A program made the position numbers and the translations under genes. The notes under the pieces are model-generated. The model was given only the letters and a program-made list of their open reading frames with translations. It did no database searches and was not told where the DNA came from. From contig NZ_VTTL01000006.1 of the NCBI RefSeq assembly GCF_008364685.1, positions 62,001 through 126,000 on the forward strand: a stretch of 64,000 bases of DNA, written 5' to 3'. Source of the DNA: Xanthobacter oligotrophicus. Its GTDB lineage: Bacteria > Pseudomonadota > Alphaproteobacteria > Rhizobiales > Xanthobacteraceae. Positions 1-9,066 of the stretch are shown piece by piece (positions within the stretch are counted from its first letter, which is position 1; every line of letters begins with the position of its first letter).

Positions 1-755
1 GTGCCGGGCACCACCAGGTGGAACTCCACGAAGGTGATGCGCCCGGCGTGGCGGGTGCGCAGGTCGTGGGCCTCGAGGGCGCCGGCGGCGTGGGTGGAGA
101 CCAGCTCCTTGATGCGCGCCACCACGTCCGGCGGCGGCGCGGCGTCCATCAGGCCGCCCACGGATTCCTTCATCATCCCCCAGCCGGTCCACAGCACGTT
201 GAGGGCGACGAGGCCGGCCAGCAGCGGGTCCAGCTGCGGCCAGCCGGTGACCGGCACCAGCACGAAGCCGGCGAGCACGGCGGCGGAGGTGACCACGTCC
301 GACATCAGGTGCTTGGCGTCGGCGATCAGGGCCGGCGAGCGATAGGCACGGCCGACGCGCATGAGCACGACGTACCATACTACGTTGATGACGGTGGCCG
401 CGCCGTTCAGCAGCATGCCTTTCAGCGGCTGGTCGGGCAGGGTGGGGTTCTGGAAGCCGTTATAGGCCTCGCGCATGATGGTGAGGGCGGCGATCACCAC
501 CAGCACCCCCTCGATCACCGCCGAGATGTATTCCGCCTTGTGGTGGCCGAACTGGTGGTTGTCGTCGGCCGGCCGCGAGGACACCTGCAGAGCGATGAGC
601 GCCGCGCCGGAGGCGGCCACGTTGATGATGCTCTCCAGCGCGTCCGACAACAGCGCCACCGAGCCCGTCACCCACCACGCCAGCGTCTTGAGGCCGAGCA
701 CGATGATGCCGACGAGCACGCTCGCCGCCGCCACCCACAGCGTCTTGCGGCTCAT
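1..755 (-). CDS. Cation diffusion facilitator transporter (partial, C-terminus outside window)
   Basis: Membrane exporter of divalent metal cations such as zinc, iron or cobalt, of the CDF family. The 251 visible residues begin MSRKTLWVAA and show several hydrophobic segments, the family metal site LLSDALES in the second helix, the histidine-rich QFGHHKAEY stretch, the second site DAKHLMSD, and the start of the cytoplasmic domain (HAGRITFVEFHLVVPG). The frame is open to the left edge, so the C-terminal domain is missing from view. The start at 755 is an ATG preceded by a GGAGG-like site. The metal specificity cannot be told from this piece. Confidence 0.9.
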   Translation of the reverse strand, partial: MSRKTLWVAAASVLVGIIVLGLKTLAWWVTGSVALLSDALESIINVAASGAALIALQVSSRPADDNHQFGHHKAEYISAVIEGVLVVIAALTIMREAYNGFQNPTLPDQPLKGMLLNGAATVINVVWYVVLMRVGRAYRSPALIADAKHLMSDVVTSAAVLAGFVLVPVTGWPQLDPLLAGLVALNVLWTGWGMMKESVGGLMDAAPPPDVVARIKELVSTHAAGALEAHDLRTRHAGRITFVEFHLVVPG

Positions 756-1051
756 GTCCGCCTCCTGTCCTGTCAAAGGCGAGCGCTGCCGGTTCGGCTC
801 GCGCATTCCCGTCCGCTCCGCTCGCGGCCCGCGGGGCCAGCGCCGCGGCTGCGGACAAGGTGCCTGTGGAGCAGCTTCCGACCGGAGCGGATTGCCCCGC
901 CGACTGGAAGTTGGCTCAAATTCAATGAGTTGGGCGATATGCCCGGCCCGGAGCGATCCGGACGCGCTATGCTCTAGCCGCTGGGCGGGTGCAGTGCAAC
1001 GCCCCATGATGCCGCCGATCCGCCCATCCCCGCTGCCAGCAGGCGGGCCGC

Positions 1052-1831
1052 TTACTTCACCATGTGCTGCAACGCCTTCAGCATGGCGTCGGGCGGTATT
1101 ATTATAATTCCGTCGAAGGGCGTGCTCATCTCCAGGATCAGGAAGATCGCCCCGCCCAGCGAGAGGGCGCACAGGAGAAAAATCGATACCGACACCGAGT
1201 TGACCGGCGAAAACAGTCCGAAGCTCATGAAGATAAAGGTGAGCCAGACGATCAGCACGACGGTGAAGATGGGCGGCACCTGGACCGCGCTTTCCTCGAT
1301 CAGCACCCACCGCAAGGCGGCCAGGGACTTGTAGCGGTCGAGCGCCTCCGTCTTGAGCTCCACCTGGTCCGGCGTCTTCGGCTCGAGGGCGCGCACCATA
1401 TGGCCCACATGCGACAGGGTCTGCTCGGACACGTCGCTGTTGACGAGGGTCTTCGTGGCGTCCGCCGGCCAGGTCTCGTCGAGGGCGTGCTGGGTATAGC
1501 CGCGCAGAGCATCGCGGGCCGGATTGGCGTCCGGTCCATAGTGCCGGAGCGACAGGTCGAGAGTGATGAGATAGGTGGCGTATTGCTGCACGTCGCGGCT
1601 GGTGGTGTCGAAATTCCCCTTCACCGACGCGGTCATCAGGCCGAGGATCAGCGAGGCCATGGCCGCCACCATGCCCACCGCGAGCTTCACCGCCTCCTGG
1701 GTTTCCTTGGAGAGGTGCTGTTCCTTCAGCTTGCGGGAGGCCCCCATGCCGGCGATGGCGCCGCCGAACAGACACACGAAGACAAGCCCGGCGACCACCA
1801 GTGCGTCCATGCCCTCACCCATCCCCAGCAT
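1052..1831 (-). CDS. Bestrophin-like/DUF4239 membrane protein
   Basis: Membrane protein of about 259 residues with unknown function. Two N-terminal hydrophobic segments (about residues 9-29 and 50-66) are followed by a polar central part (about 70-180) and two C-terminal hydrophobic segments (about 187-235). This 2+2 arrangement and length match the DUF4239 (bestrophin-like) family, which is an inference from layout. Alternative starts exist at 1822 and 1810; the one at 1810 follows a GGTGAGGG stretch. It stands alone between the CDF gene and fabI and does not look like part of an operon. Confidence 0.65.
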   Translation of the reverse strand: MLGMGEGMDALVVAGLVFVCLFGGAIAGMGASRKLKEQHLSKETQEAVKLAVGMVAAMASLILGLMTASVKGNFDTTSRDVQQYATYLITLDLSLRHYGPDANPARDALRGYTQHALDETWPADATKTLVNSDVSEQTLSHVGHMVRALEPKTPDQVELKTEALDRYKSLAALRWVLIEESAVQVPPIFTVVLIVWLTFIFMSFGLFSPVNSVSVSIFLLCALSLGGAIFLILEMSTPFDGIIIIPPDAMLKALQHMVK

Positions 1832-1965
1832 GCAGCTGTTCTGTCTCTCACGGTCAGAACAGCCCGCGCCGATAGGTAGCGCTCTGGCGCAGGAGGTAAA
1901 GAGGCAATCGCGCCCGACGCTGGGTCAGGTCGGGCGGATCATCGACGCAGGCCGGAAGGCCGCTG

Positions 1966-2814
1966 CTATTCCGCAGCCTTCACCGGCGCGTCCGCGGCAA
2001 GCTTCGCCTCGGCGTCTTCCTGCTGCTTGAGCACGTCGGGATGCGGCATGGACATGATGTTGTAGCCGGAATCCACGAAATGGATCTCGCCCGTCACGCC
2101 GCCCGACAGCCCGGACAGCAGGTAGAGGGCAGAGCCGCCCACTTCCTCGATGGAGACGGTGCGGCGCAGGGGCGCGTGGCGCTTCTGGTAGTTGAACATG
2201 AGGCGGGCATCGGCGATGCCGGCCCCGGCCAGGGTGCGCACGGGGCCCGCCGAGATGGCGTTCACCCGGATGCCCGCCGGCCCGTAATCGGCGGCCAGGT
2301 AGCGCACGGAGGCTTCCAGCGCCGCCTTGGCCACGCCCATCACGTTGTAATTGGGCATCACCCGGGTGGAGCCGCCATAGGTCAGGGTGATGAGGGATCC
2401 ACCATTGGGCATCAGCGCGGCGGCGCGCTTGGCGATCTCCGTGAAGGAGAAGCAGGAGATGACCATGGTGCGGGAGAAATTCTCCCGGCTGGTGTCAGCG
2501 TAGCGACCCTTCAGCTCCGACTTGTCGGAGAAGGCCACCGCGTGCACCAGAAAATCGATGGCGCCCCAGCGCTCCTTCAGCGCCGCGAACACGGCATCCA
2601 CGCTGGCGAGGTCTTCCACGTCGCACGGCAGGAGGATGGAGGAGCCCAGGCTCTCGGCCAGCGGCTTCACGCGCTTGGCCACGGAGTCGCCCTGGTAGGT
2701 GAAGGCGATCTCGGCGCCCTGGCCGGCCAAGGCTTTGGCGATGCCCCAGGCGATGGAATGGTCGTTTGCGACCCCCATCACCAAGCCACGCTTGCCCTTC
2801 ATCAGGTCCTGCAT
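1966..2814 (-). CDS. fabI: Enoyl-[acyl-carrier-protein] reductase (NADH)
   Basis: Cytosolic NADH-dependent reductase that completes each fatty-acid elongation cycle by reducing enoyl-ACP. The 282-residue protein has the divergent FabI nucleotide-binding start (KGKRGLVMGVANDHSIAWG) and the catalytic Tyr-X6-Lys pair in YNVMGVAK, with the usual C-terminal GEIHFVDSGYN. The length is normal for the family. The ATG at 2814 follows a GAGGGTGGG stretch. It lies downstream of fabA and fabB on the same strand, with 228 bases before it, so it may be co-transcribed or have its own promoter. It is the target class of triclosan-type inhibitors. Confidence 0.96.
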   Translation of the reverse strand: MQDLMKGKRGLVMGVANDHSIAWGIAKALAGQGAEIAFTYQGDSVAKRVKPLAESLGSSILLPCDVEDLASVDAVFAALKERWGAIDFLVHAVAFSDKSELKGRYADTSRENFSRTMVISCFSFTEIAKRAAALMPNGGSLITLTYGGSTRVMPNYNVMGVAKAALEASVRYLAADYGPAGIRVNAISAGPVRTLAGAGIADARLMFNYQKRHAPLRRTVSIEEVGGSALYLLSGLSGGVTGEIHFVDSGYNIMSMPHPDVLKQQEDAEAKLAADAPVKAAE

Positions 2815-3042
2815 TACCCACCCTCTCGCGCCTGAAACGCCGATAGCAGACCGCGCGGGCCGGCACCACGGGACGGCCCTTCACCTTTCATGACCGACCC
2901 TGACGCATGCCTCCGGGGAAGGTCTGAAAAGCCCTTGCCCCATATGGCCTTGCTTCAAGCTGCTCTGGCCCGCATCGGTCTTTGCCCCCGATGGTCCTGC
3001 CGGTGGGGGGCTGCCCGGCGGGCTTAAGCCGCTGCCGTACGG

Positions 3043-4260
3043 TCACGCATCCACGTGTTTGATGATGAGCGAGGCGTTGGTCCCGCCGAAGCCGAAGCCG
3101 TTCGACAGGATATGTCCGAGCGACACGTTGTCGACCCGCTGCCGCACGATGGGCATGTCCGCGAACGCCGGGTCCATCTCCTCGATGTTGGCGCTCTCGC
3201 AGATGAAGCCGTTCTGCATCATCAGAATGGAATAGATCGCCTCGTGCACCCCTGTCGCGCCCTGCGAATGGCCGGTCAGCGACTTGGTGGCGGAGATGGG
3301 CGGGCACGCGCTGCCGAAAACGGCGCGGATCGCCTCGATCTCCTTCAGGTCGCCGATGGGCGTCGAGGTGGCGTGCGGGTTGATGTAGTCGATGGGCGCC
3401 TTGATCTGCGACAGGGCGAGCTTCATGGCCCGCTCCGCGCCCTCGCCCGAGGGCGCCACCATGTCCACTCCGTCGGAGGTGGCGCCATAGCCGGCGATCT
3501 CGGCATAGATGCGGGCGCCGCGCGCCTTGGCGTGCTCCAGCTCTTCCAGCACCAGTACCCCGGCGCCGCCGGAGATGACGAAGCCGTCGCGGTTCTTATC
3601 GTAGGCGCGCGAGGCCACCTGGGGCCGGTCGTTGAAGTTGGACGACATGGCACCCATGCCGTCGAACAGGACCGAGAGGGTCCAGTGCAGGTCCTCGCAG
3701 CCGCCAGCGAAGATGATGTCCTGCTTGCCGTACTGGATCAGCTCGGAAGCGTTGCCGATGCAGATGTTGGTGGTCGCGCAGGCGGCCGAGATGGAATAGC
3801 TCAGCCCCTTGATCTTGAACCAAGTGGACAGCGTCGCCGAGGCGGTGGAGCCCATGGCCTTTGGCACTGCGAACGGCCCGACGCGCTTGGGGCCCTTGTC
3901 GCGGGTGATGTCGGCCGAATCGACGATGGTCTTGGTGGAGCTGCCGCCCGATCCCATGATCAGGCCGGTGCGCTCGTTGGAGATTTCGTGCGGCTCGAGG
4001 CCGGCGTCGCGGATCGCCTGCTCCATGGCCACGTGGTTCCAGGCGGTGCCGCCGCCGTGGAAGCGCATGGCACGGCGATCCACCACCTCCTCGGCGTTCA
4101 GCGTCGGGGCGCCATGGACCTGGGAGCGGAAGCCGAGCTTGGCATAATCCCCCGCGATGGAGATGCCGCTCTTGGCCTCGCGCAGGCTGGCGAGCACCTC
4201 TTGCGTGGAGTTGCCGATGGACGAGACAATGCCCATCCCGGTGACGACGACGCGCCGCAT
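3043..4260 (-). CDS. fabB: 3-oxoacyl-[acyl-carrier-protein] synthase I
   Basis: Condensing enzyme that extends acyl-ACP with malonyl-ACP and is needed for unsaturated fatty acids. The 405-residue protein shows the catalytic cysteine in SISAACATTN, and the two histidines in NPHATSTPIGD and LTGHSQGATG, followed by GFGFGGTNAS near the C-terminus. This Cys-His-His set is the complete KAS I/II triad. It follows fabA by 54 bases on the same strand. The fabA-fabB adjacency is what assigns it as FabB rather than FabF. Confidence 0.95.
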   Translation of the reverse strand: MRRVVVTGMGIVSSIGNSTQEVLASLREAKSGISIAGDYAKLGFRSQVHGAPTLNAEEVVDRRAMRFHGGGTAWNHVAMEQAIRDAGLEPHEISNERTGLIMGSGGSSTKTIVDSADITRDKGPKRVGPFAVPKAMGSTASATLSTWFKIKGLSYSISAACATTNICIGNASELIQYGKQDIIFAGGCEDLHWTLSVLFDGMGAMSSNFNDRPQVASRAYDKNRDGFVISGGAGVLVLEELEHAKARGARIYAEIAGYGATSDGVDMVAPSGEGAERAMKLALSQIKAPIDYINPHATSTPIGDLKEIEAIRAVFGSACPPISATKSLTGHSQGATGVHEAIYSILMMQNGFICESANIEEMDPAFADMPIVRQRVDNVSLGHILSNGFGFGGTNASLIIKHVDA

Positions 4261-4314
4261 GTCAAATCCCCATTGGAAAGCAGCAGTATGGCCGCGGATC
4301 GTGGCGGCGCCTTG

Positions 4315-4854
4315 TCAGGCGCTCGCCGGTCCCGCGGCGGGTGCCGCATCGGCCTGGAACAGGCCCACCTTCAGATCCTTCGCGCGATAGATGACGGCAT
4401 CGTCCGCCGACAGCCAGCCATCGGCGATGCCCAGCACCAGCTTGGAGCGCATCACCCGCTTGAATTCGATGCCGTAGACCACCTTCTTCACGCCCGGCAG
4501 AACCTGGCCCGAAAACTTGAGTTCGCCGAGGCCCAGCGCCCGGCCGCGGCCGCTGGAGCCCAGCCAGCCGAGATAGAAGCCGACCAGCTGCCACATGGCG
4601 TCGAGGCCCAGGCAGCCGGGCATCACCGGGTCGCCCTTGAAGTGGCAGGCGAAGAACCACAGGTCCGGGTTCACGTCGAGCTCGGCGCGCATGAAGCCCT
4701 TGCCGAATTCGCCGCCGGTCTCGGAAATCTCGACGATGCGGTCGAACATCAGCATGGGCGGCAGCGGCAATTGCGCGTTCCCGGCGCCGAACAGCTCGCC
4801 ACGTCCGCAGGCGAGGAGATCTTCATATGCGAAGCTGGTTTGCCGGTCCGCCAT
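4315..4854 (-). CDS. fabA: 3-hydroxydecanoyl-[acyl-carrier-protein] dehydratase/isomerase
   Basis: Dehydrates 3-hydroxyacyl-ACP and isomerises trans-2- to cis-3-decenoyl-ACP, the branch point to unsaturated fatty acids. The 179-residue protein has the family start [22 protein letters not shown], the hot-dog-fold active-site histidine in [15 protein letters not shown], and the aspartate in [12 protein letters not shown]. The start at 4854 is chosen because the family begins at this Met; an in-frame ATG at 4872 would add six residues. It is the first gene of a fabA-fabB(-fabI) run. Confidence 0.95.
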   Translation of the reverse strand: MADRQTSFAYEDLLACGRGELFGAGNAQLPLPPMLMFDRIVEISETGGEFGKGFMRAELDVNPDLWFFACHFKGDPVMPGCLGLDAMWQLVGFYLGWLGSSGRGRALGLGELKFSGQVLPGVKKVVYGIEFKRVMRSKLVLGIADGWLSADDAVIYRAKDLKVGLFQADAAPAAGPASA

Positions 4855-5226
4855 TCTCAAGCGTGTCGCCATTCTGCCCGGAAGGGGTTGACCCGCTAGG
4901 GGACCCCGTGGGGTGTTGCCGAAAGAGCCCGAAGACCCGCCCCCGTCATCGGCGGCGGGCACTCCCTAACATAGGGACGGGCGCACTCAAAGTCATGAAA
5001 GCGTCACGCCGCACGCAACGGTGCCGCAACGGAGCGATCCGTTTGGCGGGAAGCGGTTGCACATGGTGGCGAAGGTGGGCCGAAGGGAAATCCGGCTTCA
5101 GGCGTGAACCCGGGCCGCCCCGGCCGCGTTGCCTGCTTGCGGCCTGGTTGCGCCTTGGCGCTGCGTAAGGACGTTTCGTAAGGATTCGGGTTAAGGGTGC
5201 CATCTCAAACGGCTCGGGAGACGGAC
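4855..5226. other. Divergent intergenic region between fabA and mscL
   Basis: 372 bases without a convincing gene. It must hold the promoters of fabA (minus) and mscL (plus). I see no clear operator repeat or recognisable sigma-70 hexamer pair, and short open frames here lack codon character. Confidence 0.5.
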
Positions 5227-5649
5227 ATGCCGGTGTTGAAGGAGTTCAGGGAATTCGCCGTCAAGGGCAATGTGATGGATCTCGCCATCGGCGTGATCAT
5301 CGGGGCCGCCTTCGGCAACATCGTGACCTCCCTCGTCGGCGACATCTTCATGCCGGTCATCGGGGCGGTCACCGGCGGCCTCGATTTCTCGAACCACTAC
5401 ATCCCCTTGTCGTCGGCGGTGACGGCCGACAACCTGGTGGACGCCAAGAAGCAGGGTGCGGTACTGGCGTATGGCTCCTTCATCACTATCGCCATCAATT
5501 TTTTGATCGTGGCGGCGGTGCTGTTCCTGGTGGTGCGGACCCTCAACGCCCTGCGCCGGGCGGAGGCGAACAAGCCGCCGGCTGCGCCCAGCCACACGGA
5601 AGTGCTGCTCACCGAGATCCGCGACCTCCTCGCCAAACGCCCGACCTGA
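5227..5649 (+). CDS. mscL: Large-conductance mechanosensitive channel
   Basis: Inner-membrane pentameric channel that opens under membrane tension and protects against hypo-osmotic shock. The 140-residue protein begins [20 protein letters not shown], followed by the glycine-rich pore helix [20 protein letters not shown], a periplasmic loop, and a second helix (about residues 77-100) ending in charged residues. A C-terminal amphipathic segment ([14 protein letters not shown]) matches the family bundle. The start at 5227 has CGGGAGA six bases upstream; an upstream in-frame start at 5197 is disfavoured. Confidence 0.96.
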   Translation: MPVLKEFREFAVKGNVMDLAIGVIIGAAFGNIVTSLVGDIFMPVIGAVTGGLDFSNHYIPLSSAVTADNLVDAKKQGAVLAYGSFITIAINFLIVAAVLFLVVRTLNALRRAEANKPPAAPSHTEVLLTEIRDLLAKRPT

Positions 5650-5662
5650 GGCGCCGCGCGCC

Positions 5663-6736
5663 TCAGCGCGCGTCCACGCCCACCGCGTCGGCGATGGAGG
5701 CAAAGCCGTCCGCCTTCAGGCGGGCGGCAAGGTCCGTCTTGATCCGGGCCACGAGGCCGGGGCCGTGGAACACCAGGGCGGAATAGATCTGCACCAGGCT
5801 CGCCCCGGCGCGGACCTTGGCATAGGCGTCTGCCCCGGAGGCGATGCCGCCCACGCCGATGATGGGCAGTCGGCCGCCCACAAGGCGGTAGAGCGCCCCG
5901 AGCCGTTCCGTGGACAGGGCCATGAGCGGCTTGCCGGAGAGGCCGCCGGTCTCGTCCTTGAACTTGCTCTGCAGGCTGGGCGGGCGCGACAGGGTGGTGT
6001 TGCCCATGATGATGCCGTCCACCCCGGTGGCGAGGGAGGCCTCCGCCACGTCGGCCAGGGCCGCGTCGTCGAGGTCGGGCGCCACCTTCACCAAAAGGGG
6101 GGTGCGCGCGGCGGGATCGGGCATGGAGGCGTTGCGTACGCCGATGACGTGGGCGAGCAGGGTTTCCATCTCCGCCCGGGCCTGGAGCGCCCGAAGGCCC
6201 GGCGTGTTGGGCGAGGAGATGTTGCACACCAGATAGTCGGCGAGGCGGCAGGTGGCCGAGACGCCGGCGCCGTAATCCTCCAGCGCGTCCTCGCTCTCCT
6301 TGTTCTTCCCCACATTGGCGCCGACGATGCCGCCCTTGCCCGCCGCCCGGCGCTGGCCCAGCCGGAAGATGAAGGGGGCAAGGCCCTCGCTGTTGAAGCC
6401 GAAGCGGTTAATGACCGCCTCGTCCTCGTCCAGCCGGAACAGGCGGGGCAGGGGATTGCCCGGCTGGGGGCGCGGCGTCACCGTGCCCGCCTCCACGAAG
6501 CCGAAGCCGAACTTGAACAGGGCGTCCGCCACCTCGCAATGCTTGTCGAACCCAGCGGCAAGGCCCACCGGATTGGGGAAGTCGAGCCCCCACACCTGCG
6601 TCGCCAGCACCGGATCGTCGGGGCCTCCCGACAGGTCCGGCACCAGGCCGCTCTTCAGCACGCGGATGGACAGATGGTGCGCCTGCTCCGGCGTGATGAA
6701 CCGGAACAGGGGCTTGAGGACGCCGTAGAGGTCCAT
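5663..6736 (-). CDS. pyrD: Dihydroorotate dehydrogenase (quinone)
   Basis: Membrane-associated class 2 enzyme that oxidises dihydroorotate to orotate with quinone as acceptor, in pyrimidine synthesis. The 357-residue protein begins MDLYGVLKPLFRFITPEQAH (the hydrophobic N-terminal helix pair of class 2), then shows the FMN-binding GLAAGFDKHCEVADALFKFG, NISSPNTPGLRALQ, VKVAPDLDD and PIIGVGGIASGADAYAKVRAGA. It starts eight bases after pyrE on the same strand, so the two form an operon. It ends 13 bases from the end of the convergent mscL. Confidence 0.96.
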   Translation of the reverse strand: MDLYGVLKPLFRFITPEQAHHLSIRVLKSGLVPDLSGGPDDPVLATQVWGLDFPNPVGLAAGFDKHCEVADALFKFGFGFVEAGTVTPRPQPGNPLPRLFRLDEDEAVINRFGFNSEGLAPFIFRLGQRRAAGKGGIVGANVGKNKESEDALEDYGAGVSATCRLADYLVCNISSPNTPGLRALQARAEMETLLAHVIGVRNASMPDPAARTPLLVKVAPDLDDAALADVAEASLATGVDGIIMGNTTLSRPPSLQSKFKDETGGLSGKPLMALSTERLGALYRLVGGRLPIIGVGGIASGADAYAKVRAGASLVQIYSALVFHGPGLVARIKTDLAARLKADGFASIADAVGVDAR

Positions 6737-6744
6737 CCGCGCGG

Positions 6745-7443
6745 TCACTCGCCGGTGACGGCGGTGCCGCCGTGGGCCTTCGACCAGGAGTGGGGATCGT
6801 GGAGGAAGGATTCGATCTCGGCGATCTGCTTGGATTCGAACCGGTTCATGGTCTTCACCGCCGCCAGCACGTCCCACCAGGTGGCGAGGCGGTGCAGGCT
6901 GAGCCCGGCCTGGTCGAAGATACCCGAGGCCTCGGCGAAGATGTCGTAATAGAAGAACACGAAGCAGTGCGAGCACTCGGCCCCGGCCTCACGCAGGGCG
7001 TTGACGAAGGTCACCTTGCTCTTGCCGTCGGTGGTGAGGTCCTCCACCAGCAGCACCCGCTGGCCGGGGGCCAGGTGCCCCTCGATCTGGGCGTTGCGGC
7101 CGAAGCCCTTCGGCTTCTTGCGCACATACTGCATGGGCAGCATCAGCCGGTCCGCCACCCACGCCGCGAACGGGATGCCCGCCGTCTCGCCGCCGGCCAC
7201 GGTGTCGAACTGCTCGTAGCCGATCTCGCGGAAGATGGTGGAGATGCCGAAGTCCACCAGCGTCTGGCGCACGCGGGGGAAGGAGATGAGGCGCCGGCAG
7301 TCGATATAGACAGGGCTCGCCCAGCCGGAGGTGAAGATGAACGGCTCGCCGGAGGAAAAGCGCACGGCCTCCACCTCCAGCAGCATCCGCGCGGTCTGCT
7401 CGGCGATGGTGGCCTTGTCCGGAAAAGCTGTGACGTTCGCCAT
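6745..7443 (-). CDS. pyrE: Orotate phosphoribosyltransferase
   Basis: Joins orotate and PRPP to form OMP in pyrimidine synthesis. The 232-residue protein carries the conserved [14 protein letters not shown] and the PRPP loop [14 protein letters not shown]. It is directly upstream of pyrD with an eight-base gap, giving two consecutive pathway steps in one operon. The start at 7443 ([10 protein letters not shown]) fits the family better than in-frame upstream codons. Confidence 0.95.
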   Translation of the reverse strand: MANVTAFPDKATIAEQTARMLLEVEAVRFSSGEPFIFTSGWASPVYIDCRRLISFPRVRQTLVDFGISTIFREIGYEQFDTVAGGETAGIPFAAWVADRLMLPMQYVRKKPKGFGRNAQIEGHLAPGQRVLLVEDLTTDGKSKVTFVNALREAGAECSHCFVFFYYDIFAEASGIFDQAGLSLHRLATWWDVLAAVKTMNRFESKQIAEIESFLHDPHSWSKAHGGTAVTGE

Positions 7444-7600
7444 GGGAAGGGCCTCGGTGCCTCGATTATGTGACGCGCATATATCAGAGCCGCGGCCCAA
7501 TGCGACAGCCCAGGCGCCGCAGGCAGGCAAATGAGCCGCAGGCGCAGGTCGAATGTGCCGCAGGCTGGGCTGATGTGCCGTTGGGGTGTGGCGGCCTGCC

Positions 7601-8548
7601 TCAGGTGCCCGGCACCGGCGTCAGCGCCGGGCGGCCGCCGAAATGCGCCTTGAGATTGTCGATGACCAGATCAACGGTAGCTTTCACGGCCTCCGGCGAG
7701 CGGCCGGCGATGTGGGGTGTGAGCACGAGGTTCTGCTGCCGCGAGAGGTCCGACGGCACGTTTGGCTCGCCCTCGACCACGTCGAGGGCAGCGCCGGCAA
7801 TGCGCCCGTGTTCGAGGGCATCGACCAGGGCCACCGTGTCGACCACGCTGCCACGGGCAATGTTGACGAGGAAGCCCGCCGGGCCGAGCGCGGCCAGTAC
7901 GTCCGCATCCACGAGATGCCGCGTGGCCGCCCCACCGGGGGTGGCGACCACCATGAAATCCGACCATTGGGCCAGGGCCAGGGGGGAGGGAAGGTAGAGC
8001 CAGGGCGCGCCGGCCCGGGGCGTGCGGTTGTGATAGGCCACATCCATGCCGAACCCGCCGGCACCGCGCCGCGCGATCTGCTCGCCGACGGTCCCAAGGC
8101 CCAGGATGCCCAGCTTCTTGCCCGAAATCATCGGGCGGGGCTGGCGCGACCGGAGCCAATCACCGCCCCTCACCGCATGGTCGGCGCCGACGATGCCGCG
8201 CGCAACGGCCATGAGCAGCGCCATCGCGTGGTCGGCCACTGTCGCATCGTTGGTGCCGGGACCATGGGTGACGACGATGCCCCGCGCCCGGGCGGCCTCC
8301 AGATCGATCTTCTCGTAGCCGGCGCCGAGGGCGCAGATGATTTCGAGGGCCGCAAGCGCGGCGATCTCGTCGGCGTCGAGGCCGGTGGACCCGTTGGTCA
8401 GGACCGCCCGGATGTCGTCTCCTGCGGTGCTGATGACCCGCGCTCGCTCGGCCTTGTCGATGGCGCTGCGCAGCCCGAAACCAGCGGCTTCGAGGCGGGA
8501 TGAGGAGACAGGATCAATTTCGATTGTGACCAGAAGCGGGATCTGCAT
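7601..8548 (-). CDS. D-isomer-specific 2-hydroxyacid dehydrogenase
   Basis: NAD(P)H-linked oxidoreductase acting on a 2-keto or 2-hydroxy acid. The 315-residue protein has the Rossmann motif [14 protein letters not shown], the substrate-binding arginine in NIARGSVVD, the glutamate in VVEGEPNVP and the catalytic histidine in [12 protein letters not shown]. These are the complete family triad. The compact size and absence of an ACT domain resemble hydroxypyruvate/glyoxylate reductases rather than SerA. The substrate is not determined by sequence. It stands alone on the minus strand. Confidence 0.85.
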   Translation of the reverse strand: MQIPLLVTIEIDPVSSSRLEAAGFGLRSAIDKAERARVISTAGDDIRAVLTNGSTGLDADEIAALAALEIICALGAGYEKIDLEAARARGIVVTHGPGTNDATVADHAMALLMAVARGIVGADHAVRGGDWLRSRQPRPMISGKKLGILGLGTVGEQIARRGAGGFGMDVAYHNRTPRAGAPWLYLPSPLALAQWSDFMVVATPGGAATRHLVDADVLAALGPAGFLVNIARGSVVDTVALVDALEHGRIAGAALDVVEGEPNVPSDLSRQQNLVLTPHIAGRSPEAVKATVDLVIDNLKAHFGGRPALTPVPGT

Positions 8549-8629
8549 CGTCTGACCTCTGTCCCGGGGGCATGTCCGGGACCAGCGTGACCAAGGCCGG
8601 GGGCCGATGCGGTCCCCCCTGCCTGCGCT

Positions 8630-8842
8630 TCAGCCCTCGCCGCGTCGGCCGGGCTTGCCGATGCCGCTCACGTCGAACTCCAGCCCGTCGGCGGTATAGC
8701 GCGGGTCCGGGCCGGTGCCAGCCCCTTTCGCGCCACCCTTTGCCCCGCGCAGCGGCAGGCCGAGGGAAAGACTGAGACGCCGCTTGCGAGCGGCGATTTC
8801 TTTCCGTAGCGGGAAGACGGGGACGTTAATCGTGATCGTCAT
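8630..8842 (-). CDS. Small hypothetical protein
   Basis: About 70 residues, unrecognised. It begins MTITINVPVFPLRKEIAARK and has a basic, leucine-rich first half and a Gly/Pro-rich second half. Support for a real gene is the TTTTGGAG site seven bases before the ATG at 8842 and the isolated location in otherwise empty DNA. A GTG at 8848 is an alternative start. No function can be proposed. Confidence 0.4.
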   Translation of the reverse strand: MTITINVPVFPLRKEIAARKRRLSLSLGLPLRGAKGGAKGAGTGPDPRYTADGLEFDVSGIGKPGRRGEG

Positions 8843-9066
8843 AGCCACGCTCCAAAAGTATATCGCGCGTTCAAGTCAGCATGGATCAGTTACAAACTTT
8901 AACAAAATAGTAACATTTCCATGCCCCGAGGGCGTGCTTCTATGGCACGGCCACATAACGCTGGCTGAAGGCGGCGTTTATTGGGCGTTCATGCGGATGA
9001 ACGAGGGCTTAACCCGGATGGCTCGCGCCTGTTGCAAAATGGCCGCGCACGGGTGCGAAACGGGGT